Shown here: positions 42,243 to 50,047 of the stretch, in pieces
How positions within the stretch are numbered: position 1 is the stretch's first letter
How the letters are laid out: each line of letters opens with the position of its first letter
NCBI RefSeq assembly: GCF_013394385.1
Contig: NZ_AP022834.1
Location: 2,108,001-2,172,000 of the forward strand
DNA from: Kocuria sp. TGY1127_2
Lineage (GTDB): Bacteria > Actinomycetota > Actinomycetes > Actinomycetales > Micrococcaceae
Length of the DNA stretch: 64,000 bases
Direction of reading: 5' to 3'
The notes under the pieces: generated by a model
Database searches by the model: none
What the model was told of the DNA's origin: nothing
What the model saw: the letters and a program-made list of their open reading frames with translations, nothing else
Translations under genes and position numbers: made by a program

Positions 42243-42463
42243 TGCCGCGCCAATTTCTGAATATCGTTGAACTGATCCTTGTTTAGCCGGTGCTGGATGT
42301 GGTCGCCGGCTTCTTCTAGTCGTCGCATGATGTGGCGTTGGTTGGCTGCTGTAGTTGCATGGGCTCGTCCTTGGTTAAAGGGACGGGCCCATCGTGCTTC
42401 GCGGAAGCGATGCTTAATCTCGCCGAGGCTGTAACCGGTCCAGTACAAGGCAGTGTTGATCAT
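42239..42463 (-). CDS. Small basic early phage protein (74 aa)
   Basis: The ATG at 42463 has GGGAG six bases upstream; an ATG at 42502 overlapping the preceding gene would add 13 residues. It is basic and helical with several His and Arg (RFREARWARPFNQGRAHATTA). Function unknown. Confidence 0.5.
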   Translation of the reverse strand: MINTALYWTGYSLGEIKHRFREARWARPFNQGRAHATTAANQRHIMRRLEEAGDHIQHRLNKDQFNDIQKLARH

Positions 42464-42498
42464 GGTTTTCTCCCGATGGCGTTGACGCTGTGCATTCA

Positions 42499-42816
42499 TC
42501 ACGCCACCTGCCGTTCGTTGTTTGTTCCATTTGTCAATTGGGGCATGGGTTTAATCTCCTCCTCCAAGAACAGGTCCTCCCAGGGGATATCCAGGCGTGC
42601 CGCTATGGCCAGCGCCAGATCCTCGGAGAGGGTGGGTAGCTTGCCGTTCTCTAGCTTGTAGATGGTGTTCTGGGATCGGCGCACTAGGTAGGCCAGATCG
42701 CGTTGTGAGTAGTGGCGTTGCTTGCGCCATCTGCGGATCATGGCCGGGTCTTTGACCTTCATCCAATAATCCTTCCGGTAGGTGCGGGGGCGCTTGTGCG
42801 CTATGGATACTGACAT
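42499..42816 (-). CDS. Cro-like HTH regulator
   Basis: A 105-aa protein, first gene of the leftward lytic operon. A basic N-terminal segment precedes an XRE-type HTH: MIRRWRKQRHYSQRDLAYLVRRSQNTIYKLENGKLPTLSED, then an acidic helix (WEDLFLEEEI). AGGAGG lies four bases before the ATG; a second ATG at 42762 with AAGGA is possible. Divergent from the repressor, so it is the Cro-position gene. Confidence 0.78.
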   Translation of the reverse strand: MSVSIAHKRPRTYRKDYWMKVKDPAMIRRWRKQRHYSQRDLAYLVRRSQNTIYKLENGKLPTLSEDLALAIAARLDIPWEDLFLEEEIKPMPQLTNGTNNERQVA

Positions 42817-42847
42817 CATGCCTCCTGAAAATCGCTTTGACAACTGC

Positions 42848-42886
42848 ACTATGCACCATACGGCACTTAGGTGTCAAGGCGACACC
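42848..42886 (-). promoter_or_regulatory. Leftward lytic promoter with overlapping operator
   Basis: On the minus strand TTGACA (42872-42877) and CATAGT (42848-42853) are 18 bp apart. The -35 box lies inside the inverted repeat GGTGTC-5-GACACC (42870-42886), the obvious repressor operator. A further half-site-like GTTGTCA pair is at about 42914-42930, on the repressor side. Confidence 0.6.
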
Positions 42887-42990
42887 CATGAACTACCTAA
42901 GTGAACAGGTAGAGTTGTTGGTTGTCAGTTGTCACCGAACTTTTTTCGGGCACTTCCAGACGTGAAAGACAATCAGGGAGTCTAGGGACC

Positions 42991-43566
42991 GTGAACACAC
43001 CGACATCGCTACGCGAACTCGCCGAAAAGGCGGTTGCAGATCGCGGGCTCTCCGGCCGACGCCTGGCTTTTTTGGCCCAGGACCACGGCTTCGAGCTCAC
43101 GCACACGACCTTCAATCATCTCCGGGCAGGTACCTACAAAGCTCACCCCAGCGAGGACACTCTTCGTGCCCTTGCCTGGCTTGCTGGCGTACATGAAGAC
43201 GTGGCGTTCACTCTCGCAGGACGACCTACCCCCGGCCCCCCACTGGCCGAGGAGCTTCCGCCCGGCTCGGACAATCTGTCCCCCAAAGCGCGCAAGGTAG
43301 TCATCGACCTGCTCCGAGTATTAGTGACAGCTGAGCAAGGAGTTGATGATCGTGGCAACACGACCCCCATAACCCAAGCCGGGCAACCCCCGGCCCAACC
43401 CAACTACCAACCCGGCCCGGACGAAGCCATCGGACCCGGCGAAGCCGGCTACCTCGCACCACCCGAAAACTACGAGTACGACCTCGCCGCCGACAACACC
43501 TCCTCCGAAGGACAGCAGTTGCGTGGGCCCATAGATGAGATCGAAGAGGAAGGCAATCGAGACTAA
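42991..43566 (+). CDS. Immunity repressor (HTH)
   Basis: A 191-aa protein read from a GTG at 42991. The N-terminal HTH (LRELAEKAVADRGLSGRRLAFLAQ and THTTFNHLRAGTYKAHPSEDTLRALAWLAGV) is XRE-like. The linker is Pro/Gly-rich (about 80-160) and the C terminus is acidic. It faces the Cro-like gene across a divergent promoter and is the first gene of the lysogeny operon. The stop TAA overlaps the toxin ATG (TAATG). Confidence 0.78.
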   Translation: MNTPTSLRELAEKAVADRGLSGRRLAFLAQDHGFELTHTTFNHLRAGTYKAHPSEDTLRALAWLAGVHEDVAFTLAGRPTPGPPLAEELPPGSDNLSPKARKVVIDLLRVLVTAEQGVDDRGNTTPITQAGQPPAQPNYQPGPDEAIGPGEAGYLAPPENYEYDLAADNTSSEGQQLRGPIDEIEEEGNRD

Positions 43567-44108
43567 TGGGTCGAAAGATCATCCTGAACGGTCGTGCCAC
43601 ACGCAAAGGCGGGATATGGTTCAAGTATCGGGCGAATACCGGAGGATCCCCAATCAATTCTGAGCTGTCCGTCCTTGACCACCTCGACGCCACGGACAAG
43701 CGACTGGTCATTTCCCAGCTCAAGCTCAAGGCAAAGCTGGCGACTCAGGGTAAGTTAAGAGTTCCGCGGGAAACCAAGGTCATGAAACGGAGCGGTGGAG
43801 AGATCGCATCGCTCCGGATCCAGATCAACCAAGATGCGCCCCGAGAAGAGGACCGCTTGTTGTTCCGCTTGTACTATGCGGAGCCGAACGAGGTGGAGAA
43901 GTTGTTGCTGGCGTTAAAGTTCGGGCGAAAGGTTGTTGCTCAGGGCTCGGAGGCTCAGAATATCCACATTGACACCTCGTTCACGCGGCTTACCAGCGAT
44001 CATGCAACACGTGGGTTCTGGGGGCTCCGAGCGGAGGCGAAACTTCGAGGGATAGACTGTGAAGTCCCGGAGTACATGAACCATTTGCCAGGAGAGGAGA
44101 TGCCATGA
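43566..44108 (+). CDS. RelE/HigB-like toxin of a TAC module
   Basis: A 180-aa protein. The RelE-fold core lies at about residues 30-130: VLDHLDATDKRLVISQLKLKA, a basic strand (RVPRETKVMKRSGGEIASLRI), DRLLFRLYYAEPNEVEKLLLALKFGRKV. This has the layout of HigB-type ribosome-dependent mRNA interferases (helices, then strands ending in the LL-x-x-F-x-K/R-K pattern). Its C-terminal 50 residues are extra. It shares one base with the repressor stop and four with the antitoxin start. I infer toxicity from fold and context, not from residues proven catalytic. Confidence 0.68.
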   Translation: MGRKIILNGRATRKGGIWFKYRANTGGSPINSELSVLDHLDATDKRLVISQLKLKAKLATQGKLRVPRETKVMKRSGGEIASLRIQINQDAPREEDRLLFRLYYAEPNEVEKLLLALKFGRKVVAQGSEAQNIHIDTSFTRLTSDHATRGFWGLRAEAKLRGIDCEVPEYMNHLPGEEMP

Positions 44109-44476
44109 ACACGAGCACGCCAAAGCAGCGGGCCATGGACAATATGATGGAAGCCTGGAGCAGGGTTATCGATAGGCTCATTACCGCACGGGAACGGCAG
44201 GACATCTCCCTCGAGCATATGGCAAAACTGGTCAAGCTGAACACTGACGACCTTGACGCCATCGAGTGCCTGGATTCCTCTCCGCGGTTAGAGGTTCTCG
44301 TTCGCTACGCAGACGCAGTCGGGATGGAGCTGAAGCTGGACGCGACTGATTTCGAGCCCCTCGACGGTGCCTCACCAACTCACAAGATAACTTCTGAATC
44401 ACGCCCACGTGGCAAATGGACAACCCGATTCACCCGCGACAAATCGAGAGACTACAAGGTGAGATCTTCAAAATGA
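44105..44476 (+). CDS. HTH antitoxin of a TAC module (HigA-like)
   Basis: A 123-aa protein. Residues about 10-75 form an XRE HTH: WSRVIDRLITARERQDISLEHMAKLVKLN then LDAIECLDSSPRLEVLVRYADAVGMELKL. The last 45 residues (from about 80) are a basic extension with a W-T-T-R-F patch, in the place where TAC antitoxins carry the chaperone-addiction (ChAD) segment. Overlaps at both ends (ATGA) couple it to toxin and chaperone. Confidence 0.72.
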   Translation: MNTSTPKQRAMDNMMEAWSRVIDRLITARERQDISLEHMAKLVKLNTDDLDAIECLDSSPRLEVLVRYADAVGMELKLDATDFEPLDGASPTHKITSESRPRGKWTTRFTRDKSRDYKVRSSK

Positions 44477-44925
44477 ATCCTTTGGAGACATTACGCAACT
44501 CTCTGGAATTTCAGACACTGCGCTTTTCCCGCCTGGAAGCAACCGCTGCGCATGCGCTCGGAATTACTACTCCGCAATCAGGCCCGATGGAAGCTGCTGT
44601 CAGAGTCAATCACGGTATGCGGATGGCAGGACAGAACGAGAAGACCACCAGAACAGTGATCTTCCGTATGGCCGCCGAAGTAGAGTCAACAGACATCGGA
44701 TCCATCAGGGTCGAAATCGATGCACTCTACTTGTCGCAGACCGATCTATCTAGAGGCTCGATTGAAGAAGCCGGGATTGAGTTCGCGGAGACAGAGATGT
44801 CGAGCATCGCCTATCCTTACCTCCGGGAAGCAGTGGAAAACCTCTCAGGCAGAGTCTTCCCAGAGCCACTCGTTTTGCCGGCCAACCTGCTACAACAGCA
44901 ACCACAATCATCGAGTAGCGACTAA
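44473..44925 (+). CDS. SecB-like chaperone of a TAC module
   Basis: A 150-aa protein of normal SecB length. LRNSLEFQTLRFSRLEATAA begins it, a long beta region with VFRMAAEVESTD and IRVEIDALYLSQT follows, and the C-terminal helix has the SecB-type SSIAYPYLREAVENLSGRVFPEPLVLPANLL (shown here in short: Y-P-Y-x-R-E, then P-L-x-L-P-x-N). Actinobacteria lack the export SecB of Proteobacteria, and solitary SecB-like proteins there are mostly tied to TA modules, as with Rv1957. It should hold and protect the antitoxin. Confidence 0.8.
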   Translation: MNPLETLRNSLEFQTLRFSRLEATAAHALGITTPQSGPMEAAVRVNHGMRMAGQNEKTTRTVIFRMAAEVESTDIGSIRVEIDALYLSQTDLSRGSIEEAGIEFAETEMSSIAYPYLREAVENLSGRVFPEPLVLPANLLQQQPQSSSSD

Positions 44926-44976
44926 TTTGTTGTACATGGCTTAAGTTGTCAGCCCCTTCGACTACTAATCGAAGGT

Positions 44977-45378
44977 ATGTTCGATCCTTGGTTTGAAACA
45001 ACGTACCGCGGCATCCGCATCTACCTCGCCCACCTACGGGGACGGTCCGCTTGCACCGACGGTAGACATATCTGGCTCGACGTGAGGCTGACTCGCGTTG
45101 AAGCCCGGTGCTCACTGACCCACGAGCTCATCCACATGATCCTCGGGCACCAGTGCACCCAATGCGCCTGGATAGAAGCACGCGTCCGCGAACGGGCAGC
45201 ACGATTATTGGCGCCCATTTCAGCAATCCTCGCCAGAGCACAATCCCAGGAACACCCGGCCGACATCGCCGAAGACCTCGACATCACCCTGGCCGTCCTC
45301 ACCGACCGAATGACCACCCTCACCACAACCGAGCGCTCCCAGCTGCGCGAAGCGACCCTGCCCCATCTTGTCGCCTGA
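44977..45378 (+). CDS. ImmA/IrrE-type metallopeptidase
   Basis: A 133-aa protein. The zinc motif LTHELIHMILGH (HExxH plus a later Glu/Asp) lies near residue 50, preceded by a strand (GRHIWLDVRLTRVEA). Proteins of this type (ImmA in ICEBs1, and actinophage homologues) cleave the phage repressor to induce lysis. It lies 51 bp after the chaperone and 11 bp before the integrase, in the lysogeny operon. Confidence 0.82.
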   Translation: MFDPWFETTYRGIRIYLAHLRGRSACTDGRHIWLDVRLTRVEARCSLTHELIHMILGHQCTQCAWIEARVRERAARLLAPISAILARAQSQEHPADIAEDLDITLAVLTDRMTTLTTTERSQLREATLPHLVA

Positions 45379-45389
45379 AAGGACCCCTC

Positions 45390-46709
45390 ATGCCTACAAG
45401 TAACACCCGTCGGGATAACGGTGAAGGGTCCAAACCCATCCAACGCGCCGACGGCCGCTGGCAGATCTCCGTGCGCGTCTCCAACACCACCACCGGCAAA
45501 CCGATCCGTAAAACCTTCACCAAAAAGACCCGCGCCGAAGTCGTCAACGCCGCCAAGAAATACCGCAACGGGCTCGCCCAAGGAATTCTCGCCGACCCGG
45601 AACGAACCAGTCTCGGCGCCTGGATCGAGCACTGGCTGAATAACATTGCGGCGAACCGTCTCAGGGAACGCACCCTCAATGGCTACCGCGGCTACCTGCG
45701 CCGATGGGTACTGACCCAGCCAGAGGCCAACGTTGCCCTGGAAAACCTCTCATCCATTCATTTGGACCGAGTTGAAACCCGCATGCGCGAGGCCGGCCGA
45801 TCTGAAACGACCATCCTGCAAGTCCACCGGATCCTCTCCAAGCTCCTCTCCGATGCTGTCGCAAGAGGCAGACTAGGCAAGAACCCTATCGCCGGAGTAC
45901 AGGCTCCTAAAGCCGCGAAATTCGACCCGACAGTCATTACCCCGGCCAAGGCGCGCGAGCTAATAGCCGCGGCCGAGGTCGACGATGATTGGGGTCCTAA
46001 CTTCATGGTGGCTTTGGCTCTGGGGTTGAGACAGGGCGAACGGTTGGGATTGTGCTGGGAGGATGTAGACCTGAACAAGCGCACGATGCGTATCAGTCGA
46101 GAGTTGGGTGTCCTTCCGTGGAAGCACGGATGCGTCAAGGGCAGGTGCGGCGTGAAGCCGGCTGAATGCCCGGACCGGTTCGGTGGTGGGTTCCAGATGA
46201 TGGAGACCAAGTCCGCTGCAGGTACTCGTACGGTTTCTCTGCCTGGTCCTTTGGCGACGGCTTTGTGGATGCAGAAGACCGTGCAAGAACAAGTCAAAGT
46301 CGAAGAAGGTGAGCATTGGGTCGGGTTTGCTGATAGCTATGGCAAGACGTGGGACCTAGTATTCACGCGGCGGGATGGCCGACCGATCGATAACAAGACC
46401 GACCGGGCCGCGTGGAAGGCGTTCACCGAGGCTCATGGGGTCGAGGGGATGCGGGTTCATGATGCTCGGCATACTTCGGCGACAGTGCTGTTGTCGTTGG
46501 GTGTGGATCCTCGAGTGGTGATGGATGTGATGGGCTGGTCGCAATCGTCGATGCTGACGCGTTACCAACACGTGCTGGATGAGATGAAGGTCACGGTCGC
46601 CGATAAGGTCGGTGATGCTTTGTTCAGCGCTCCGGACCCTGGTGCCGAGGTGGGGCCGCGTGGCTGTGTGGTGTCGTTGGCTGATTTCAAGGCCCGGAAG
46701 TCGTCCTAG
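45390..46709 (+). CDS. Tyrosine integrase
   Basis: A 439-aa protein from the ATG at 45390 (GAAAGGA upstream). Residues about 10-55 form an arm-binding domain (GRWQISVRVSNTTTGKPIRKTF), 75-170 the core-binding domain, and the rest the catalytic domain with Arg in GLRQGERLGLCW, HDARHTSATVLLSLG (His-x-x-Arg), the later Trp in MGWSQ and the nucleophile Tyr in LTRYQHV. It lies next to attR. Confidence 0.95.
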   Translation: MPTSNTRRDNGEGSKPIQRADGRWQISVRVSNTTTGKPIRKTFTKKTRAEVVNAAKKYRNGLAQGILADPERTSLGAWIEHWLNNIAANRLRERTLNGYRGYLRRWVLTQPEANVALENLSSIHLDRVETRMREAGRSETTILQVHRILSKLLSDAVARGRLGKNPIAGVQAPKAAKFDPTVITPAKARELIAAAEVDDDWGPNFMVALALGLRQGERLGLCWEDVDLNKRTMRISRELGVLPWKHGCVKGRCGVKPAECPDRFGGGFQMMETKSAAGTRTVSLPGPLATALWMQKTVQEQVKVEEGEHWVGFADSYGKTWDLVFTRRDGRPIDNKTDRAAWKAFTEAHGVEGMRVHDARHTSATVLLSLGVDPRVVMDVMGWSQSSMLTRYQHVLDEMKVTVADKVGDALFSAPDPGAEVGPRGCVVSLADFKARKSS

Positions 46710-46720
46710 GGAACGCAAAA

Positions 46721-46756
46721 AAGAGCCCCGTCAGGTGTGGTCCTGGCGGGGCTCTT
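46721..46756 (+). terminator. Integrase terminator (bidirectional)
   Basis: AAGAGCCCCG (46721-46730) pairs with 46747-46756, with inner CAGG/CCTG pairs and a TTCTTG tail. A run of six As precedes it, so it also works on the minus strand, where it serves the tRNA that lost its own terminator to attL. Confidence 0.82.
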
Positions 46757-46764
46757 CTTGTCTT

Positions 46765-46787
46765 AATGGTGTGCACAATGGTGTGCA
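46765..46787 (+). promoter_or_regulatory. Integrase arm-type sites, right end
   Basis: Two copies of AATGGTGTGCA (46765-46775 and 46777-46787), one base apart, 71 bp inside attR, same orientation and same spacing as at attL. Confidence 0.7.
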
Positions 46788-46857
46788 GCTTGTTTCTCCA
46801 ACCGTTTGCATACCAGCCTTTGTATCAAGCGTTCGGCCGGTATCATAGGGTTTTCAG

Positions 46858-46902
46858 CGGTAGGGGGTGCGGGGCTTGAACCCGCGACCAAAGGATTATG
46901 AG
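46858..46902. repeat. attR core (45 bp)
   Basis: Identical to attL (6185-6229). It covers the tRNA from the anticodon loop to three bases past its 3' end, so integration leaves the tRNA intact. Confidence 0.95.
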
Positions 46903-46934
46903 TCCTCTGCTCTGACCAGCTGAGCTAACCCCCC
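46861..46934 (-). tRNA. tRNA with CAU anticodon (Ile2 or Met)
   Basis: A 74-nt cloverleaf: acceptor GGGGGGT/ACCCCCT, D-arm GCTC/GAGC, anticodon loop CTCATAA, T-arm GCGGG/CCCGC. CCA is not encoded (CCG follows). The TTGGTCGC(G)GGTTCAAG part of the molecule resembles E. coli tRNA-Ile2, whose CAU is changed to lysidine-AU, more than elongator tRNA-Met, but sequence alone does not settle it. It is the integration site of the prophage. Confidence 0.9.
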
Positions 46935-47074
46935 GAATGATATTTTCCCGGTCCCGCGGTGAACAGGGCCGAACAGCTATCTAGAATACCGCATGTAAAG
47001 CCCGCCCACGGCCACCTCGGATCGTCGGCCGTTCTTCACGTCCTTGCGTACCGCAAAAATACGGTTGGCCGTGA

Positions 47075-48259
47075 TCACTGCCCCACGGGCCCATTGTAGG
47101 AACCGTTGTACATGGCCTCGAAAGCATCCCACGTCTTCTCCACGGAATGCTGCTTGACCATGGTGTGACTGATTTCGCCCATTCGGCGTCGGGTCTCTTC
47201 CGAGGCCGTCAAGATACGCAAGAGCTTCTCGCTGAGGTCCTTTTCGTTCCCGGGCTCGAACAGATACCCGTTCTCGCCCTCGCGCACCAAGTGGGGCAAT
47301 GCCAAAGCATCGGCCAGAACTACGGGCGTGGAGGCCGACATCGCCTCGAGCGTGACCAGTGACTGCAATTCTGCGGTCCCGGGCTGGCAGAAGATATCGG
47401 CACGAAGGTATCCGGCGCGCAATTCGGCGTCCGAAACGAAGCCCAGAAAATCGACACGGTCCTCGACCCCGACTTCGCGAGAAACTTCTTTGAGCTGATC
47501 CTCGATCTCTCCGCTTCCTGCCAATTCGACGTGGGCGTTCAGATGGGCAGGCAAGAGAGACAGTGCCTTGATCAGGACGTCGATATTCTTCTCGACCGCG
47601 AGCCGGCCGGCGAAGAAAATCACGGGATAGTCCCTCTTGTCGATCTGCTCCCCGTGCTCCAATTCGTAGACGGACGAGTCGATGCCGTTGGAAACCGGAA
47701 TGACCGGCGTTTTGAAACCGTGATCGTGCATCGCCTTCGCGCCGATCGGCGTCGGCGTGGTGACGTATTCGGCCCGCCCGAGGACCCTTTCCATGTCTTT
47801 CCATGAGCACTTCGAGATGAAGTCCAGCGCAATCTGCGGAAACGGCAGGAAAGGATTGAGGTTCTCCGGCATGAAGTGGTTGGTCGCAACCATCCGAATC
47901 CCTCGACGCTTGCATTCCCAGGACAGCATCCGACCAATAATGTAGTGGCATTGGATGTGGACCACATCCGGCTTGACCTGGTCCAGGATCCGCCCCACAC
48001 GGAATTGCATCTCCCAAGGAAAACAAAACCGGAAATAGGGGTGCGTCGGCGGGTGGTGCGACCGCAGGCGATGCTCCCTGATCCCGTCGATCTCGATGTC
48101 GTACGAGGCGCCACCGGTAGTACGAGCCGCGACGACGTGGACTTCGTGGCCACGGTCCTTCATTCCCATGGCCAATCGATGGCCGAATTGGGCCGCACCG
48201 TTGACGTCGGGCGGGTAAGTATCCGCGCCAATGAGGATCTTGAGGGGCTTGGTAGTCAT
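47075..48259 (-). CDS. GT4-family glycosyltransferase
   Basis: A 394-aa GT-B enzyme. The N-terminal domain starts KILIGADTYPPDVNGAAQFGHRLA, with the GGxxxx loop, and the C-terminal domain holds VIFFAGRLAVEKNIDVLIKAL, the E-x7-E region as EAMSASTPVVLAD, and DIFCQPGTAELQSLVTLEAM. This fits mannosyltransferases of actinobacterial glycolipid/lipoglycan synthesis, but I cannot fix the acceptor. The start at 48259 lies in a longer open frame whose beginning is shadow. Confidence 0.85.
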   Translation of the reverse strand: MTTKPLKILIGADTYPPDVNGAAQFGHRLAMGMKDRGHEVHVVAARTTGGASYDIEIDGIREHRLRSHHPPTHPYFRFCFPWEMQFRVGRILDQVKPDVVHIQCHYIIGRMLSWECKRRGIRMVATNHFMPENLNPFLPFPQIALDFISKCSWKDMERVLGRAEYVTTPTPIGAKAMHDHGFKTPVIPVSNGIDSSVYELEHGEQIDKRDYPVIFFAGRLAVEKNIDVLIKALSLLPAHLNAHVELAGSGEIEDQLKEVSREVGVEDRVDFLGFVSDAELRAGYLRADIFCQPGTAELQSLVTLEAMSASTPVVLADALALPHLVREGENGYLFEPGNEKDLSEKLLRILTASEETRRRMGEISHTMVKQHSVEKTWDAFEAMYNGSYNGPVGQ

Positions 48260-48469
48260 AAGTCGGTGGCGTTCCGTCGTCTGTTCGAAGGGTCGTGGCG
48301 TCCACGCGGTCCCCAACAGTCTACCGATCACACACCTAGTGTCGCCGAGGCCGCCCTGAGGCGTGGCTCATGGTTCCGAGGCCCCGCACAACGCAACGAC
48401 GCCCGCCCACCGAAGGGTGAGCGGGCGTCCTCGTGAATCAAGGTCCGGTTGGTACCGGGGACCGTTGCC

Positions 48470-49354
48470 TTACTTCTTCTTGAACAGGCGTCCGAGGAAC
48501 ACGAAGAACGCGCCGGCCGACACTGCGAAGGCAGTGAGCGGCTTCCAGCGTGCCTTGAGGTTCTCGGGGTCGGAAATGTTCGCGGTGAAGTTCGATGCGG
48601 CAGACTTCGCGCGATCCGGTGCCGACTGGGCATCCGATTTGGACTTGTCCACCAGGCCAGTAGCAGAGGACTGCACCGAGGAGAACTGGTTTCCGAAGTC
48701 GTCCCGCAATGACTTGAGGTGATCGCGACGCGCCTTGGTGCGCTGCTCCAGCTGGTCCTGCGTCGGCTGAGCATTCTGCGGAGCCTGGCCGGACTTCTCC
48801 TGGCGCTTCTTTTCTTCCTTGGCTTTCTGCTTCTCGTCGGCCTTGGCCTCTTGCTTCTCTTGCATCTCACGACGCACACGGCTCGAGGTGTAGGACGAGC
48901 CTTCCTTGGCCACGCCAAGGTCGTAGAGGAATCCGAAGATCGCAGATTCCGGCTTGAGCGGCATCTGCTTCTTGATCTTCATCAAACCGACGAGAGCGAA
49001 GATCGCCAGAAGAACGATAAATAGCGCGGCGAAGAGCAGGGCCGAAAGCCACAACGGCATAACGGTCGCGAGGCCGGCGATGGCGGCCCCGATCAATGCG
49101 ATCGTCGCGAAGAGCAGGAAAACCAGCCCTACGACGACGAATGCCGCGCCGACGCCGAGCTTGATGCCCTTGTCTTTCAGCTCGAGCTTTGCAATTTGGA
49201 TTTCGTCTTTGATCTGCTTGGGGCCCAGTCGGGAGGCCACCTTGCCGATACCCAGTACCTGACTGGCCCCAGCCTTGAGGGAGCTGAAGCCTCCCCGATA
49301 CGAACGGGGCTTTTGGTAGTTAGCGGTCTCTCCGTTGTCGATGGAGTGAGACAT
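48470..49354 (-). CDS. Phage holin superfamily III-like / DUF-type membrane protein (host)
   Basis: A 294-aa protein with two long hydrophobic segments (about residues 66-100 and 105-130), then a Lys/Glu/Gln-rich coiled-coil region and a third C-terminal hydrophobic segment (FAVSAGAFFVFLGRLF). The first part has the form of actinobacterial Holin-X (Phage_holin_3_6) proteins, encoded by the host and not necessarily lytic. ATG at 49354, GGAGG four bases upstream. Confidence 0.6.
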   Translation of the reverse strand: MSHSIDNGETANYQKPRSYRGGFSSLKAGASQVLGIGKVASRLGPKQIKDEIQIAKLELKDKGIKLGVGAAFVVVGLVFLLFATIALIGAAIAGLATVMPLWLSALLFAALFIVLLAIFALVGLMKIKKQMPLKPESAIFGFLYDLGVAKEGSSYTSSRVRREMQEKQEAKADEKQKAKEEKKRQEKSGQAPQNAQPTQDQLEQRTKARRDHLKSLRDDFGNQFSSVQSSATGLVDKSKSDAQSAPDRAKSAASNFTANISDPENLKARWKPLTAFAVSAGAFFVFLGRLFKKK

Positions 49355-49912
49355 CAAGCCTCCCTAGTGAATGCCGGTGAACTTCACAGCCAAACCTATC
49401 ATTTTTGGGCCAATACCGAGAGTTGCGCCACTTGAACCTCAGGAATTATCAATATTCCCGGCCACTGGCCTGGACGCCGGCACGCCACGTGACAATGTTT
49501 CAAATCGAGAACAAACCCCGAAAGCCGAACAGATACAGGCGCTCCGGGTTCCTTACACGCGGGCCACAACCCTGTGACCGACGCCAATAAACACGACCCG
49601 GTCCGACGGCAGAGAACCCGCGCAGAAAACTCAATGTTTCGGGCGGTCTTGCAGATCGTCTAATCGAGCGCAATCGGGGAGGGTCGGACAGCCTCATCGG
49701 CATCGCAATTTTCCTGGGTCGCGAGGCTATAGCCCGTTAGACGGTACTTTATTGATGTGACGAATTGGAAAAGAACGTCGAATCCCTGAGCGAGTTCAAT
49801 TGAGCTATCGGCAGTTATAGAAGTATCCTTGGGGAATGTCGGAAGGGGTCCGACGGATGTCACGGTGGGTCTATCCCCCATTTCGACCCGCTGCCACATC
49901 ATCCAACCCCTA

Positions 49913-49947
49913 GGCGCCCCGGTTTGCCCATAGCCTGCCGGGGCGCC
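49913..49947 (+). terminator. Hairpin in host spacer
   Basis: GGCGCCCCGG pairs perfectly with CCGGGGCGCC (15-nt loop), followed by GTTCTATTT on the plus strand. No gene for it to end is evident. Confidence 0.5.
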
Positions 49948-50012
49948 GTTCTATTTGGTTTGAAAGAGAATAGTCCAGAAATAAGCACGTGCATTCGTTC
50001 AACTGGACAAAA

Positions 50013-50047
50013 GAAAAACCCGGCATCACTTTCGTGATACCGGGTTA
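50013..50047 (-). terminator. tRNA-Asn terminator
   Basis: AACCCGG-ATCAC/GTGAT-CCGGGTT stem with one mismatch and a TTTTTCTTTT tail on the minus strand, 28 bp beyond the tRNA 3' end. Confidence 0.85.

Larger units (their letters stand above)
6185..46902. mobile_element. Complete siphovirus prophage integrated in a CAU tRNA gene
   Basis: Both ends carry an identical 45-bp core. Inside are an integrase next to the intact tRNA, a divergent immunity region, an early replication block and a complete HK97-type head and long-tail module with lysis genes. None of the structural genes is visibly broken: terminase, portal, protease, capsid, tail tube, tape measure and endolysin all have full-length frames. 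It therefore looks inducible. Packaging genes (TerL/TerS with HNH) suggest a cos-type or HK97-like strategy, but I cannot point to the cos site with confidence. Confidence 0.95.

Noticed and set aside
46977..48305. 442-residue minus-strand frame overlapping the glycosyltransferase
   Set aside because: Arg-rich, no domains, and in another frame of the clear GT4 gene; a shadow of its high GC third positions.
49660..49902. 80-residue minus-strand open frame in the host spacer
   Set aside because: No recognisable motifs and only a weak site ahead of the start; kept as a note, not a gene.
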